64,000 nucleotides of DNA from Xiphophorus maculatus. Its lineage: Eukaryota; Chordata; Actinopteri; Cyprinodontiformes; Poeciliidae. Position numbers and translations under genes: made by a program. The notes under the pieces are model-generated. The model ran no database searches. It had not been told where the DNA came from and saw nothing but the letters and a program-made list of their open reading frames with translations. The stretch lies in the NCBI RefSeq assembly GCF_002775205.1, contig NC_036454.1:12792882-12856881 (forward strand). The letters are read 5' to 3'. Shown here one piece after another: positions 1-12,670 of the stretch (positions are counted from its first letter, which is position 1; each line of letters starts with the position of its first letter).

Positions 1-699
1 CCGGGATCCTGGAGCAACGTTTTCTGCCATGTCCAAAAAAAATTTAAAAAATAAATCAATTTAGATGATGATCAGATTATATTTGCTACAGTTTTAAATG
101 GGGATGCTGAACAACTTTTTACCTATGATAACTTCTCCTCCTACGTCATTATAATGCATAAAAATGTGATTATGAAATAATCTGATTATTTATCATTATC
201 ATGTTATTCAAGTCAAAATAGGTTTTCTCTGCTACACTATAATTAAAAAGCATGTAACATAAACAAATATAACTTTATTTTAAAATGCAATTGAAACCAT
301 AACAACTGCATGTGTTTTACAAAGTCAGAACTGGGGTTTCCATGTGAACATGTGAAGGGATTTAGAGATTTAACAGCAGCAGTGGATTCACCCCCTTTCA
401 GTAAACTGGCAATAAAAGCTGCCCTCACAAACATAGTTATTACAGTTATGACAGAAAAAAAAATTGCTAACGAACTTTGGAGGGTTTTTTTCTACAGCAT
501 GTGCACCACCAGTATGACTGAACCAGCCCTGGGTGAATTCTAGATGTTTTTGGACCCCCAGGCAAAAAGAGGCCCACACAGCCACAACCTTTACTTATAA
601 CTCTTGCTGACCCTGCCTACCATTAACTTCCACAGAGATACATTTTTAGCATCAAGCGACGGTTGGAGTTTGACTTTTCATGTACAAAGACCATTTCTT

Positions 700-732
700 C
701 TTCTGCCCACTTCTGAATGAAGTGGGCAGAAG
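700..732. repeat. Perfect inverted repeat, 14-bp arms, 5-nt loop
   Basis: Arms cttctgcccacttc (700-713) and gaagtgggcagaag (719-732). Confidence 0.9.
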
Positions 733-2194
733 TGAAAAAAGTGAAATTGCCAATAATTAACTTTCATTCTCGAAATAATAAGCTGGTTTAATTTCAAAAT
801 AATGTGTTTTTCTGACCTTCCAAACTGCTGCAGTGCTGTTTTGCTTATGCAAAAGTCTGAGTCAAGCCAGCCAGCTGCACAACCCTAGGAACACATTATG
901 CATGTGGAATATTACTGCTATCATTTCATACACTCTCCATTTCAGAAAATTACAAAGGTCAGTACTTCAAAAATATATAGATTCACTGCTTTGCAATAAC
1001 AAAAGTTTGCTGCTGCGTAGATTGGCAAACTGAGCACGACTGCAAAACACCCACTTTTTATTTATTATTTTCTTTGCTCCTCTGAGCATTTTGTTGGTGG
1101 GAACAAGCTTTAAACCATTTCACCGCAAGCCAAGCAGGGATGATAATAAAATAACATTTGCTTAAAAATGTAAATTAGCTCTCACACCTCAAGCTCCTTG
1201 AAAATAATGGTCTTATATTCAGCTCATTGTCTACCAGACCCAAGGGTGAGTTCATTGTTTTCTTTTTGTGTGTGAAATCGGTGCCATCGGGAGTGGAGTA
1301 TTTTTGAAAACAGTCTGAAAATCAATAGCAAAGCAATAGAAAATCTCAGTGCTTTTATTTATGCAATAGATAAAAAAAATTGATTTGATCACTTGTCACA
1401 AAAAAGGGCATAATTATTATTTATTAATAAACACTAACCAGAGACAATGGATGTTCAACAGTTTCAGAACAACAATCTTTTACTGCATTGGCAAAAGAAA
1501 GTAATAAAATATGAGGATAAACACATGGGATTTTAGTTCTTTCACGTGATGTGATATAATCCACATACACAGAGTCTATTAAAATGTATCGGTAGTGATT
1601 ATGTTTTAGATATAAGATGCAGAAAAATCCATAATTTGTACACTTAAAATTTGCACACACCGTGGCACCTGTAGGAATTCCACAAAAACCAGTGGACGCC
1701 TTCCACATAACCGACTGGTTGTTTAGAAAGCATAACAAATATTAAAAAAAAAACTTTTCTGTCCTACCATCACAAACATAAAATGGAATAAAATGGAAAC
1801 TCCTAAGAGATTTTAACAGGAATTCTGTGCTTTGCTGAGTTGAAAGGATTTTTGAACTTCCAACAGTGTTATGTCCAGTGGGCTACAAAACGATGACCAT
1901 GTGGTAAAGCACCTTATGCTCATTGTTATGTATGTCAGAAGTCGATCCTGTGGGATTGCATCTGTTCTGAACTGTCTGAAAACCTTATTAAAGCAAAAAA
2001 CACAAAGTACAATTTTGATAAAATTGTGATGGATAATGACAGAAAATTGAAAATGGTTAATACTAACATGTCCTTCTACAGAGCTACATAGAGCTACATT
2101 AAAAGTTTACTGAATACAAAGTTAACCTTTTTACATGGCTATCTCAGTCATGAGACCTAAATCCCGAAGATAACTTTGAAGATCAGTCGAATAG

Positions 2195-2275
2195 AGGAGC
2201 AAAGAAAAGATCCTAGGACTCTGGGTAATCTAGAAAGACTGTGCAAAGAAGAATGGTCAAATATAACACTGACTT
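2195..2275 (+). mobile_element. Short Tc1-like remnant
   Basis: The stretch tgcaaagaagaatggtcaaa (2240-2259) matches the CKEEWAK-coding part of Tc1-like elements that recur elsewhere in the window. Only a short remnant survives. Confidence 0.4.
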
Positions 2276-2539
2276 AAATAAGTCCTTTATTATTACTAAA
2301 TTAACGTTTGCATTTCACCTTGCTGCCTTAATTCAGAGTTTTATTTTTCAGTTACCTGACTCTTCTCTCAAGACCTTCATTCATAACGGTCTGCACTTTT
2401 CTCTCTCTCTTTTTTTTTTTTTTTTTAGAAATTTCACAGAATATGATTTAAAATGTCCTATTTATTTTTATTGTAAAGGGTATAGCAGATTGCTTTGACT
2501 AATCCAAGAGGTCTGCTAGTGCTTGTTTACCATTTGCTC

Positions 2540-2556
2540 TGCTGCCCCCATGTGGT
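2540..2556 (-). promoter_or_regulatory. CTCF-like motif
   Basis: Minus strand reads ACCACATGGGGGCAGCA, close to the CTCF core. Confidence 0.35.
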
Positions 2557-2893
2557 TGAAATAAACAACGTACCCTAAATGATGTTGCAAGAGTGGATTC
2601 ATAGCAGACATTCTAAGTGGGGCCAAACAAAGCAGACTGACAGTCCTACTGATCAATTCTATGACAGAAATTCTAAACTACGGGATATAAAATTTGATGT
2701 ATATCTCAAATATTAGATTTGTATTTATTAGTCTGCAGATATTCTGTTTCCGTTTTTGACACAAATCACATTGTGCAGACAAACATTTAAATGAATCCGA
2801 TTGAAATTGTAACAGTTTGTAAATAGTCCATACTAATTTTTAACATTCTCCGTTGATACATTTTACGGAGGAAATTGCTGCTTTGTTTTATAC

Positions 2894-2910
2894 CTCCACC
2901 AGAGGGCTCT
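2894..2910 (+). promoter_or_regulatory. CTCF-like motif
   Basis: Sequence ctccaccagagggctct fits the CCACCAGAGGGC core. Confidence 0.4.
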
Positions 2911-3187
2911 AGAGAGCCACAGTTGTTTGGGTGTTTAACAACTCACAATAAATCATTGTTACATTTTCTAGCCTCCAGTTTCATAGTACAGTGAAATCAT
3001 TGCGCAGGTACTGTTTTAAATTTACCTTTTGTTTTCTCACATTTATTCAAAAAGTTGCAATCATCCATCCCAAACCGAAGCACTCTTGCACAAGGCATTG
3101 TCGGCTCACTCTGACACACATGGCACCTTGGCTTAATGACTTCACCGACCCGAGGCATCAGTGAAGCCCCGCAGAGCTGCTGATGAG

Positions 3188-3364
3188 TCACTCCTGACCA
3201 TACAGCCCAGCAGAAAACAGCAGGCACATGGTGCGAGCTAAATCTTGGCCTGCATCTCTCTCATCATGTTGTGATTCAATATTCACAATGATGAATGACT
3301 GAACACTGCAGTTCTGCCCAACATCAAGGTCACAGAGTCTGGTTAGGTCCTCATACATACTCAT
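3188..3364 (-). other. Exon-like open frame of unknown identity
   Basis: A good acceptor (CTCTCTTCAG) ends immediately before an ATG at 3364. The frame stays open for 58 codons (MSMYEDLTRLCDLDVGQNC...) and ends in TGA/TAG context at 3188. I recognise no family, find no matching upstream exon, and consider chance likely. Confidence 0.15.
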
Positions 3365-4699
3365 CTGAAGAGAGAGTAGAAGACAAATACTCACATAATA
3401 AAGCACTGCCATATGTTTGGAAAATCATAGCTTTTTGCATTTATGTAAAAGTTTTACATTAAAAAAATGTGTGCCTCGTCCTCCGCCTCCGATAAAAAGC
3501 TTGCATTAGAGTGTTTTATGTGTAATATAATCCACAACACAGTTGCATTCACTGTGAGGCTAATTGTAGAGTCATGCACACCTGCAGGTAAAGGGGAAAA
3601 AGCCCCACACCGTGTCCAAGCACATTTATAAACTCTCGCCCAAAGCCTGACATGCTTTTTCCTTTAGTACAATAACTTCAGATCCTGTGAATGTCTGCTG
3701 TGTCAGTGTTACACAGTTTGTTCTTGTGTTTCCTTGTTTATCAGGGAGACTTTCTTCCTGAGATTTCCTTTGTGTTTGAAGTTCTGCAGATTAGACTGTT
3801 ACATTGTCATCTATTAATTTAAAATATCATACCTTAGTGAACTGAAAGGAAAATAAGACATGCTGTCACAACCTATTTTACAAATAATATTGACAATGTT
3901 GCTGTTTACTTGCATTTAGCCCCTTTTACACTTTATCCAGGGCAATCACTGGTCTGACAGATCAAGAAAAACGTGGCAAAGTGTGAATCTGGATTAGTTT
4001 ATGAAACAATTTCCCCAGCGTTAGAATGTCTGCCGTGTTTAACCCACAATGTGAAAATTGAAAAAGCTATCAAGACGAGTGTCATGTTTGTTTTTCATTT
4101 GAACCCAAATGCTGTCAGCACTGAAGTTGAGAGGTGAAATAAAGAGTTTTAACAGGAAGTGGAAGCTGCATGAGTGTGACACAGACGGTACCAGAAGAAC
4201 CCAGGAAAGAACAAAGAGAACTGGTGAGAATATACTGAGGCAGAGGTGGAAAAGAGAAAGGAACCAGATGAGCTAATCAGAAGAGATGTGGGACGGTTAC
4301 GACAGAATGAGAGCAGGGAAATTGAGGAAAAGAGACTAATTACTAGAGAGGGAGCTGAACTAAGACTCAAACTACAAACCAAGAAGAAAAGATAAAGATC
4401 AAACCACAGAGATGATTGAAGACAACTAAATACAAATGCACAAAGAACAGAACACAAAAACAAACAAAGAAACTGAATCCAAAGAAATAAACGTATATGG
4501 CAAACCATCCTAACAATAATGAGAACAGGATAATGAACTATGTATGGCAAGACATATTGGACATAAATAAACCACAAGGAAATTATCAAAAAGAACAATA
4601 ACAAAAGAAAGCCGAAACCCAAACACCACAGAACAATAACAAAAACATTTGGCCTGAATCAAAGAAGAAAGTCACTGATTAAATTAAATGATACAACAG

Positions 4700-5130
4700 T
4701 CCCACTGGCAGTTTGCCCAAAGCAGCACAGAGGACACAGCAAGCCTGTGGAGGAAGGTGCTCTTGTCATAGCAGAGCAAAGCTAAATATTTTAGACAATA
4801 TGCAAAACTTTAAGTGTGAAGGAAAACTAACAAAGCAGTCTGAACACACCATAACAAATGGAGGCATCAGCACCATGCTGGAGGGAGGATTTTCTTTCAG
4901 GAGGAAAAGGGAAACGAGTCGATAGGAAGTTGGACTGAGCTAAAAACAAGGCAAACCTTGAGGAAAACCGGTTACAGGCTGCAAGAATAGATTTGAGACT
5001 GGGTTTACCTTTCAGCAAGACAAGAGCTCCAAACATATAGCCAGATAATGGCCCAGTCAAAGTCCAGATCCAAATCTTACCAATAATCAGCACTTGAAAA
5101 TATCATGAAAAATGTTTGGTAAAATCTTGA
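4700..5130 (+). mobile_element. Tc1/mariner-like transposon fragment
   Basis: This is a decayed piece of a Tc1-family transposase region. It is recognisable from a stretch near 5025-5080 that in intact copies encodes the motif around WPSQSPDLNPIENLW (here tggcccagtcaaagtccaga), preceded by remnants of the VKHGGGS segment near 4860. It is broken by stops and indels. Confidence 0.65.
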
Positions 5131-5783
5131 GTCTAGGAGGGTACAAATGACCCACTTTACAGATTTTATTTGTAAAAGAATTTGGAAAAATGTAAGACAT
5201 TTGTGTGATACTGTAGGGTTTAAGAGCTTCTGCTTTTGCTGCTGGTGGTTTCTTTGTCTCCTGTTGTCAAGTTTTGTGTTTGTTTCAAATTTGTGATTTG
5301 TGTCATTCCTGCTTTCATCACTTGTGTGACTATTGTTTGTTTCAAGTAGAACTTCATTTTCAGTTTATCAACCTCCCTCTTGCCTCTGGTGTCTTGAATG
5401 TGACTTCATGCCCTCTAGAGCCAAGAGTAAAGAAGTCCAAAGAGAAACAATAAATGTCCATGCGTACTTTTGCAGTTGCAATTGTTGAAAATTGATTTTC
5501 TGCTCTGTCACCAGAGAAAATATACAGTACACATGAAACCTTGCTGCTTTCAGGTGATTTATTATCTCAGACTCCCCTTCGTATTACGTAAGGAAGAGCC
5601 GGGCCCTGAGGCTTAGGTTGGCTTAGGATTAAACGAGAAGAGATGTGAACCTGATTAAACCTCCGTAATCTTATTTTTATAGAAACATTTCTAGTGGCAA
5701 AAACGCAAAGCGGTTCTGACTACCAAAGTGATATGAACAGATTGGGGAGTATGGAGAGCATAGTTCAAGTGTGTGGTCTAGAG

Positions 5784-6097
5784 CAGTGGTTCTCAAATGG
5801 GGGTACGCGTACCCCTGGGGGTACTTGGAGGTACTGCAGGGGGTACGTGAAGCTTTTCAAAATATCTTTAAAAAATCAGTAGGCTCCTCATATTAAGTCT
5901 TGGGAAAAATGATTTTGTAAAAAGTTCGATAAAATATAAATGTGTGTTCATACACTGAATTTTATATTCAGTATTTACAGGGTATTTACAGCACTGTACC
6001 TCTTTTTTATTCCAAAAATGTTTTGCCCGTGTCAGGGGGTACTTGACTAAAATTATATTTTTAAGGGGGTACATCACTGAAAAAAGTTTGAGAACCA
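5784..6097. mobile_element. hAT-like non-autonomous element (MITE), about 313 bp
   Basis: The left end cagtggttctcaaa and right end tttgagaacc form hAT-type terminal inverted repeats. The interior has GGGGGTAC-rich subrepeats at both ends, including a palindrome around 5799-5816. The left flank gtctagag (5776-5783) could be an 8-bp target duplication; at the right only agag remains, consistent with a small deletion across the junction. No transposase is present. Confidence 0.7.
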
Positions 6098-7683
6098 GAG
6101 GAGCGAGAAACATGTTTCCCACCAGATAATATAATCTATTATTATTCCTTTGTTTTCTATCACTCAAAATTCAAAACTCGTATAGATTTAAAAAAAAAAA
6201 AAAGCCCACTGTAATAGCCTGGTATCATTTAATAATCCATCTTGAATCTCTCTTAAACTACATTTTATTCATAACAATTTGTAAGGCCAACCTATAAAAA
6301 CACACTGATCCACATAGTCGAAGTCAGCATGGTGCGATGCTTCAAATTCACTTTTGGTTTTCCTGAGGCTATTGAGCCAACATCCCTTGGTGATCACATC
6401 GAATTAGAACCTGGGATTTTACTGGACACTTTTACAGCCACTGTATAAAGAAAAAGTAGGTGAGAGTGGGTAAGCAATACAGTAAAAAAAATTTCATATT
6501 GCTATTTTCTTTTGCACTAAGAATCAAAATCATCTTCATATTTTACTATTAGTTGACAGCATAAATATTGTGACAGGTGGTGAACAAGTTGCCTTTACCA
6601 AAGCATGTCGTACTGGATAGTAAGAATAATCATTTTTAAAGAGCTTGCCCAAAGCAAAGAAACTAAGTGGTTCCTCAAGAACCAACCCAACCAACCAATT
6701 TCTCACTCAGAATCCAGATGTCAAAATTTGCTGTCATGTTAATAAACGATATGCCTACAAACAAACAGCCTTGTCTTCAGAAGTAAATTACTGCTATTTA
6801 CTTATAAAATGGTGTGCATTGAAAAATTTGAGGGTCAAGTAAAGTCCAATCTGTGAGTAAATCAATGAAGTCATTGGCTTGAGATTCGACTTGTGCTAAC
6901 GTTAAATGAGGAGTTTCCTTTTATAACCAGAATAACATCCCTGATTCATGGTTTAATATTTTGAGGAACAAAACTTGAGCAATTGAACATAGTAGGTCAA
7001 TGATAAATTCAATTGACAACATAGTGTTTGATTAATTTTTTTAATAGTTTCATAACAGTTTCCTGATCTCAGAAGATTAAACAAAGTAAAAATAAACAAC
7101 CATGATATTCACTGATCTCGCTAAAGGTATGTAAGTAAAAAGGAAATTCAAGAAATTTTGGGTCAGATAATTTATTTTCTGGTACTGAATAGTTAGAATA
7201 AAGCTTAGCCGACCACAAACTAGAGGCTAATTTACAGTTCACTCAGGTCTGTGACATCTGTGTCAGATGTTAAAATTATTTTGGTCATTTGAAATATTTA
7301 AGTGTTACAGAAAAGCAAAACAGAAGAAATCTGTGAAACAGGCAAATACTTTTTCACAGCATAATGATACCATTTCAAAAATAGCTAGGCTGAAATCAGG
7401 CTTGAATCTGGAGTAACAAGAAACCATGCAACTAGTTGATAATTCATAGCAGGCCCTGACCTAACAAGAACACAGAATGGTCTTGTTTTTGTATAACTCC
7501 TGGGCCTGCTGGTTTGAAAAAAACGTATACACCAAAAAGGATTCAGAGGGTGGAGGCTCTTTGCAATTATCATTATGGTTCTGTTTCGGGAGAAATGCAT
7601 GAGATAATCAGTGTCCAATTCTTAAAATACATTCAGCCAAATTTTTGCTGTCAGAAGTACTTAGTACTGTCAGAAGTACTAAC

Positions 7684-7715
7684 GCTAAAAGAAAGAAGTA
7701 CTTCTTTCTTTTAGC
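7684..7715. repeat. Perfect 32-bp palindrome without a spacer
   Basis: Each base of 7684-7699 pairs with 7700-7715, centred on gaagt|acttc. It is preceded at 7650-7680 by a direct duplication of gtcagaagtact. Confidence 0.9.
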
Positions 7716-8149
7716 TGGATCGGTCTGAACTGCACTTCCTCTGATTTTATTTAGTCCAGGGAATGAAGTTATAACATAGCAAAAGTTCAGCTAATATGGT
7801 GCAGGGTAACTCTATCCATCTGTGTCTGCTGGAAACTCTGTAGTCAGGCTTGGAATCTTTATTAAAGGCTCAATGAACTCCTTAAATTTTGCATACATAG
7901 TCTGTGTTTGTATATATGGCCTAGTAATTTGTGTAATGGTGGCAAACATCTCATTTGATAACATTTAGCCTTTCACACACATTTAGTCATCTCCTACAAA
8001 GACCTTGTAGTCTCATATAAATAAACATCTTGCAAATAGATTATTGTAAGTTGTTCTGGCTGCTTGAAGTCTGACGAGGTGGATCATCTTCATGTTATGG
8101 TCCGGCCAAAGACAGACCACAGCAGCCTAAAAGTACATGGAAAATGTTG

Positions 8150-8420
8150 TGTACTAGTGTAGCACTTTATCAACTCCAGAGGACTCAAAGCGTTTCACAC
8201 AACATTCGGTCATTCACGCACATATAGACACACTGATGGTGGCAAGCTCCTAGATCATAGCCAGAGCTGTCCTGGAGCAGTCTGACAGACGTGAGGCTGC
8301 CATGCACCAGGGTCTCTGACCATCACCAGCAAGCAAGGCAGGTAAAATGTCTCTCCCAAGGACACAGCAATGGAAATAGACAGAGTGGGAGCTCGAATGG
8401 CAAGACTAGGATAAAACAGG
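8150..8420 (+). repeat. Dispersed teleost repeat of unassigned class
   Basis: The pattern tagcactttatcaactccag, then ctcaaagcgtttcacacaac, cattcacgcacatatagaca, ctgatggtggcaagctccta and gggagctcgaatggcaaga is a repeat I recognise as common in teleost genomes. I cannot name the family from sequence alone. Confidence 0.5.
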
Positions 8421-9151
8421 AAAACTATGAGAACAATGAAAACACAGGAATATTCTTAGCAGTCATTGTGTTAGGCCCCTCCTGGACCAGAGACACCAGA
8501 AGTGTCATACCTGGCCCAAGAAAAAGAACTGGACAGTTACTCTGCTGTCTAAAGTCCTAATTTCAAATGAAGGTAAACTGTCAGCTGGCTCAGATATCCA
8601 GTTGTGATTAATTATGAAGGATTTTTATAAATATTGTGACTATGGAATAGAATGGCATTTTGTCTCTGAGTATCAAATCTCTGTCTGCATCATCATTAAA
8701 ATAATCTACATACCTGGGACTGGAATATTTGTTTAAGTGGTTTAAGACCAAGTTGCACCTAATGTCACTAATTTGTATAATATCATAAATGTGCAAAAAT
8801 AGATTTGTGAAATTTTCAAATTCATAATCTCCACTTTATTTGAAATATGTTTCACAGCTAAAACACAAAAGCAAATTAAGAGCAGGGGGAAAATACAGGA
8901 TCTTTGCAGGGTTTCTCTAGATATGTGGAACATTTTCTGGGATATGTAAGCAATTATTCCATTGGAACTGATGTTTCACAGATATGCAACTAAAATAAAA
9001 TCGAGTCTATTTCTATTTATAGTAATGTTAATCAGGGGGAATCAGCCTACAGAAACTCAAAGCCTTCCTGGTCTTGTGGGACTTATCTCACAGAGATCAA
9101 CTCTACAGATCAAATAAATCTGGGTTAAATTTCACAATTGTTTATGGAAAG

Positions 9152-9176
9152 TTTTTTTTTTTTTTTTTTTTTTTTA
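9152..9176. repeat. Poly(T) run
   Basis: An uninterrupted run of about 25 T residues in intergenic DNA. Confidence 0.9.
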
Positions 9177-10189
9177 CAGTTTAGGAAAAAACTGTATTAT
9201 TATTATTTTTTAATTTGTTAAAGGGCCAGGATTCGAGATGACCAAACATCATACCACTTCTCTCCAGGGACCTCATCAAGCCCCTCCCCACCCACTCCCT
9301 CTACAGTTCAAGCCATCCAGGCCAGATTGTTAAAACCCATAACTGTGCATATAAAGAAACATTTTTAGTCATTGCAATTTGTTTTTTTAAAGAAGCTCAC
9401 AAACACAATGACAGGACATCCAAACCAACAGAGGAAGAGGGAATTGTATCCACAGCTGTTCCTCTCTTCTTCTTCTCTGCCCTGTCCCTTGGAGGTCACT
9501 CTTCCTGCGTAACATTACAAAGTCAACACACACGGATACTGCTGCTTCTGCATGGCCAGAAGTCTTCTCAAATACTTTTCTGTTTCATCAGCCTTTGAGC
9601 ATGTTTACATACAGTTCACTTCTGCTGGTTATAACAATGCAGCTAAAGATGTAATGTTGTGGTTCTGTTGATGCCATCCAGCTGGACCCTAGATCTGTAT
9701 TTATTGCACTGCAGATGGAGAAAGAGAGGGAAGAAAGACTGGGAGGCAATCACGTTTTATCTTTTTATCTGCTCTGATTTCCATGTCTGCGTAAGTCGCT
9801 CTGTCGTGGAGTGTGCCTAAGATGCTTGCCTTTTATGGGCGTGCAAATAGGAAAGACTCCTTCAGGAGTTAAAAATTTAAGCAGCACACACTGCACCGAA
9901 TTTATGACAAGGAAACCAAACATCTGGAGTCAGGGAACTTCTTTACCTAAGCAACTAATCATCCGCAATTGCCAAAACAACGTTTTTCCTCGCTCTAAAA
10001 CTGAAAAATAGGCATAACCCTAACAGGCTTTTGATAATCGGAATCAGATTTCCATACATGCCTAGTAAAAGTTAGTGGAGCTCAATGGTCCAAGAATGAC
10101 CTAAGATCACTGAGTACACAGAGATTCCCCCTCTTATTGTTATGAGAACAGCCTCTCCAATAAAAAGAGGCTTGAATAAATGTTTGCGT

Positions 10190-10232
10190 GTGCGTGTGTG
10201 TAACATCTGTGCGTGTGTGTGTGTGTGTGTAT
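10190..10232. repeat. (GT)n microsatellite
   Basis: Interrupted GT repeat, with the longest clean tract near 10212-10231. Confidence 0.9.
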
Positions 10233-12018
10233 GCATTATGCAGTGCATCTGCGTGAGAGCTTTGGAAGACTTATGCATGCTCTGCCTTGCCAGAAAATTT
10301 GAGGAAAACAAACAGTGTCTTTATTATAGTAATGAATATGCTTTGGGAAGCAAACGGTTTAATTTTCCATTAACCCCCGCTGCCCCCCTCATCCCCTGCA
10401 AAACACTCATAAAATACCAAGAAAGGCTAAGGGAAACCTGTGACATTTCACTTTGTTGGCACCAAACACTGCAGTCTTCCACTGCTGCTTGACCCTTGAA
10501 CCCTCACCTCTGGAAAATCCTCGCTCACAATACGAGCCCCAACTCATTTATATATTTTTTTCCCTCAAAAAGAGTCATCTCAGTACAACAAATTTTGACA
10601 AACATTTGAGTCGACACTGTCACTTTAAGTTAAGGTCATGCAGAAGATCAGATTTGTGCACACGGCGTATATGTGGAGACGTTCAAGAAAACAATCCACA
10701 GAGAATCCTCTTTGGAAAAATAACGCAAAGCTTTGCTGAGGCATTTTACATTCATGTAAGTTACATAGATTTACATCAGGCCTTTCGCTGACAAGCAGCA
10801 ACACTCTGGAAGGAGTTGTAAGAGTAAGAAATAAATGTCTGCTTCCTAATAATTTACTCTGATGTAACCTGGTTTTTAAGGAGCATAGGAGCAGAGGGGG
10901 GTGTGAGCACTCCTGTTGTGTAGCCACTGCACAACAGGTCTAATAGCCACAGCGCTCAGGTCAGGTGTACACACCTTAAACAAAGAGCTTATTGTGCTGC
11001 TTGCACCTCATTGATTCACCCACGTGGAGGTGGAGTGCAGCACAGTTATCTCACGGTATATATTTGCATAGTAGAGGTCAGTCACAACAAAGGGCTTTCT
11101 GTGTTTCTCACTGCAGTTAAAGGCAATCTGGCTAACAGACTTGTAGGTATTGCAAACTGTAGGCTAACTCACCTGCTGGAGAGGTACAACAGGCTTGGTA
11201 CTGTATGTTGTCAAGTACACTTAGGTTTTAAACCTTTAAGAAGGTATTGCTCAAGCCAGTAAAATTTTCCATCATTCTATTCTCATGATTTAAAGTTTTA
11301 TTCTTCAGATACCATAAAAATTGTTGGAGTGACTAGAATTTTATTTCCAGCAATATGGATGATGAAATAAACCATCACATTGCATTCCAGCTTGCCATGT
11401 GTGCTACATGCTACATGGCTCTAAATATGATAAAATAAGAGTCATTTTTGTGGAGCATTAAGTGATGTAACTTCTCTTCCAAGTCTTCATGTGATGCTCT
11501 CCATGTTTTCTGTCAAGTATGTATTGGGATGAAAGTTGTAGTACTGATCATGTTTTGCTGTATGAGGATGTGGCTCTTCACCGTGATGTCACCATCTTGT
11601 TTTCTCCACATTTATAGATCAATTGACCATATAGAAATTAATGTCAAATCAGCTGCGAGGACCCCCAAAAGCTTACATAATAATTAGCTCAGTTAATCAG
11701 AAAGTAGTTCAACCTTCACTCAGTTAAAAAATTCAGCAAGTTGAAGTAGGTAAATCTTCCTCAGTGCAGACAGAGTGTCTGCAAAGCATATCATGAGTTA
11801 AACAATCTTATTGTTGGGTAGCTGCTGCCACATTTGTGTAATACTTCATCTTTTTCAGACAGAAGCTTTGTATTTTATTTTTTGTGAATATTAATAATGT
11901 TGATCAGTCTTCACATCATATCAATATTAGATGTGGTCTCATTGATACATAACCAGTCAAAAGAATAAAAAGAGCACATAACTTTGCCCAAGCAGGATGA
12001 ACTTACATTTATATTTTT

Positions 12019-12057
12019 AAAAATGGACATTTTCATTTCCTGAAAATGTCCATTTTT
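12019..12057. repeat. Perfect inverted repeat, 17-bp arms, 5-nt loop
   Basis: Arms aaaaatggacattttca (12019-12035) and tgaaaatgtccattttt (12041-12057). Confidence 0.9.
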
Positions 12058-12648
12058 GGATATTTACAAAGAGGATGTTTATGTCAGACTGTGATGTCAA
12101 CTAACAGCAGTGGCTCCTGAGCAAGCTACTGTATATATATCTTAGAGTTCGGAGTCAAAATATTTTGATATGTCTTGAAAAGGCCTTAGGTGTCTGCTGG
12201 ACATCAAGTTGTTAATGCTACAAATATATAGGAGTTTGATGCTGAAGCCTTATTTCCTCAGACTGGTGTGTAATAGTGAGGAGGGTGTAACATATCGGTG
12301 CTCCACCTGTTGCTGTGCTCTGTTCATCTGAGTGAAAAAAAAGGTTCCAACACTTTTTTGCTTTGTTGCAAGGAAGCTTAATTCTGCAGTTTGAAATAGT
12401 TTCTGTCCCTGAAAAAATCTAGAGAAACACCACACATAACTCTCATTAAGGTATCGCTGTTTAAAAACAATTGGAAAGCTACCTGTGGCAGATCTTAGCC
12501 GACTGCAGGCCACAACCAAACAAACAGACCAAATAATTACTTGCAATTAAAGCAGAATGCTAAAAAGTTATAATCTGCAAAATACAGAAATGAAAACTAA
12601 TAAATCTAGGATCAAAATCCAAAATGATAATAAATAAGCTTAATAGTA

Positions 12649-12670
12649 GATTCTTACAGCTGTAAGAATC
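12649..12670. repeat. Perfect 22-bp palindrome
   Basis: Arms gattcttacag and ctgtaagaatc abut without a spacer. Confidence 0.9.

Larger units (their letters stand above)
1..4690. other. Intergenic stretch without recognised gene
   Basis: AT-rich sequence holding one hairpin (700-732), two CTCF-like motifs, a Tc1 remnant and a CT/T-rich tract near 2400. Open frames are short and unlike known proteins. Confidence 0.5.

Noticed and set aside
310-543. Open frames of 60-110 codons across the left 24 kb
   Set aside because: None resembles a known family, starts at a plausible splice site chain or continues into further exons; lengths are what AT-rich non-coding DNA gives by chance.
4149-4622. A 157-codon minus-strand frame rich in Leu, Ser and Phe
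   Set aside because: It is the complement of purine-rich, low-complexity sequence and looks like a false membrane protein.
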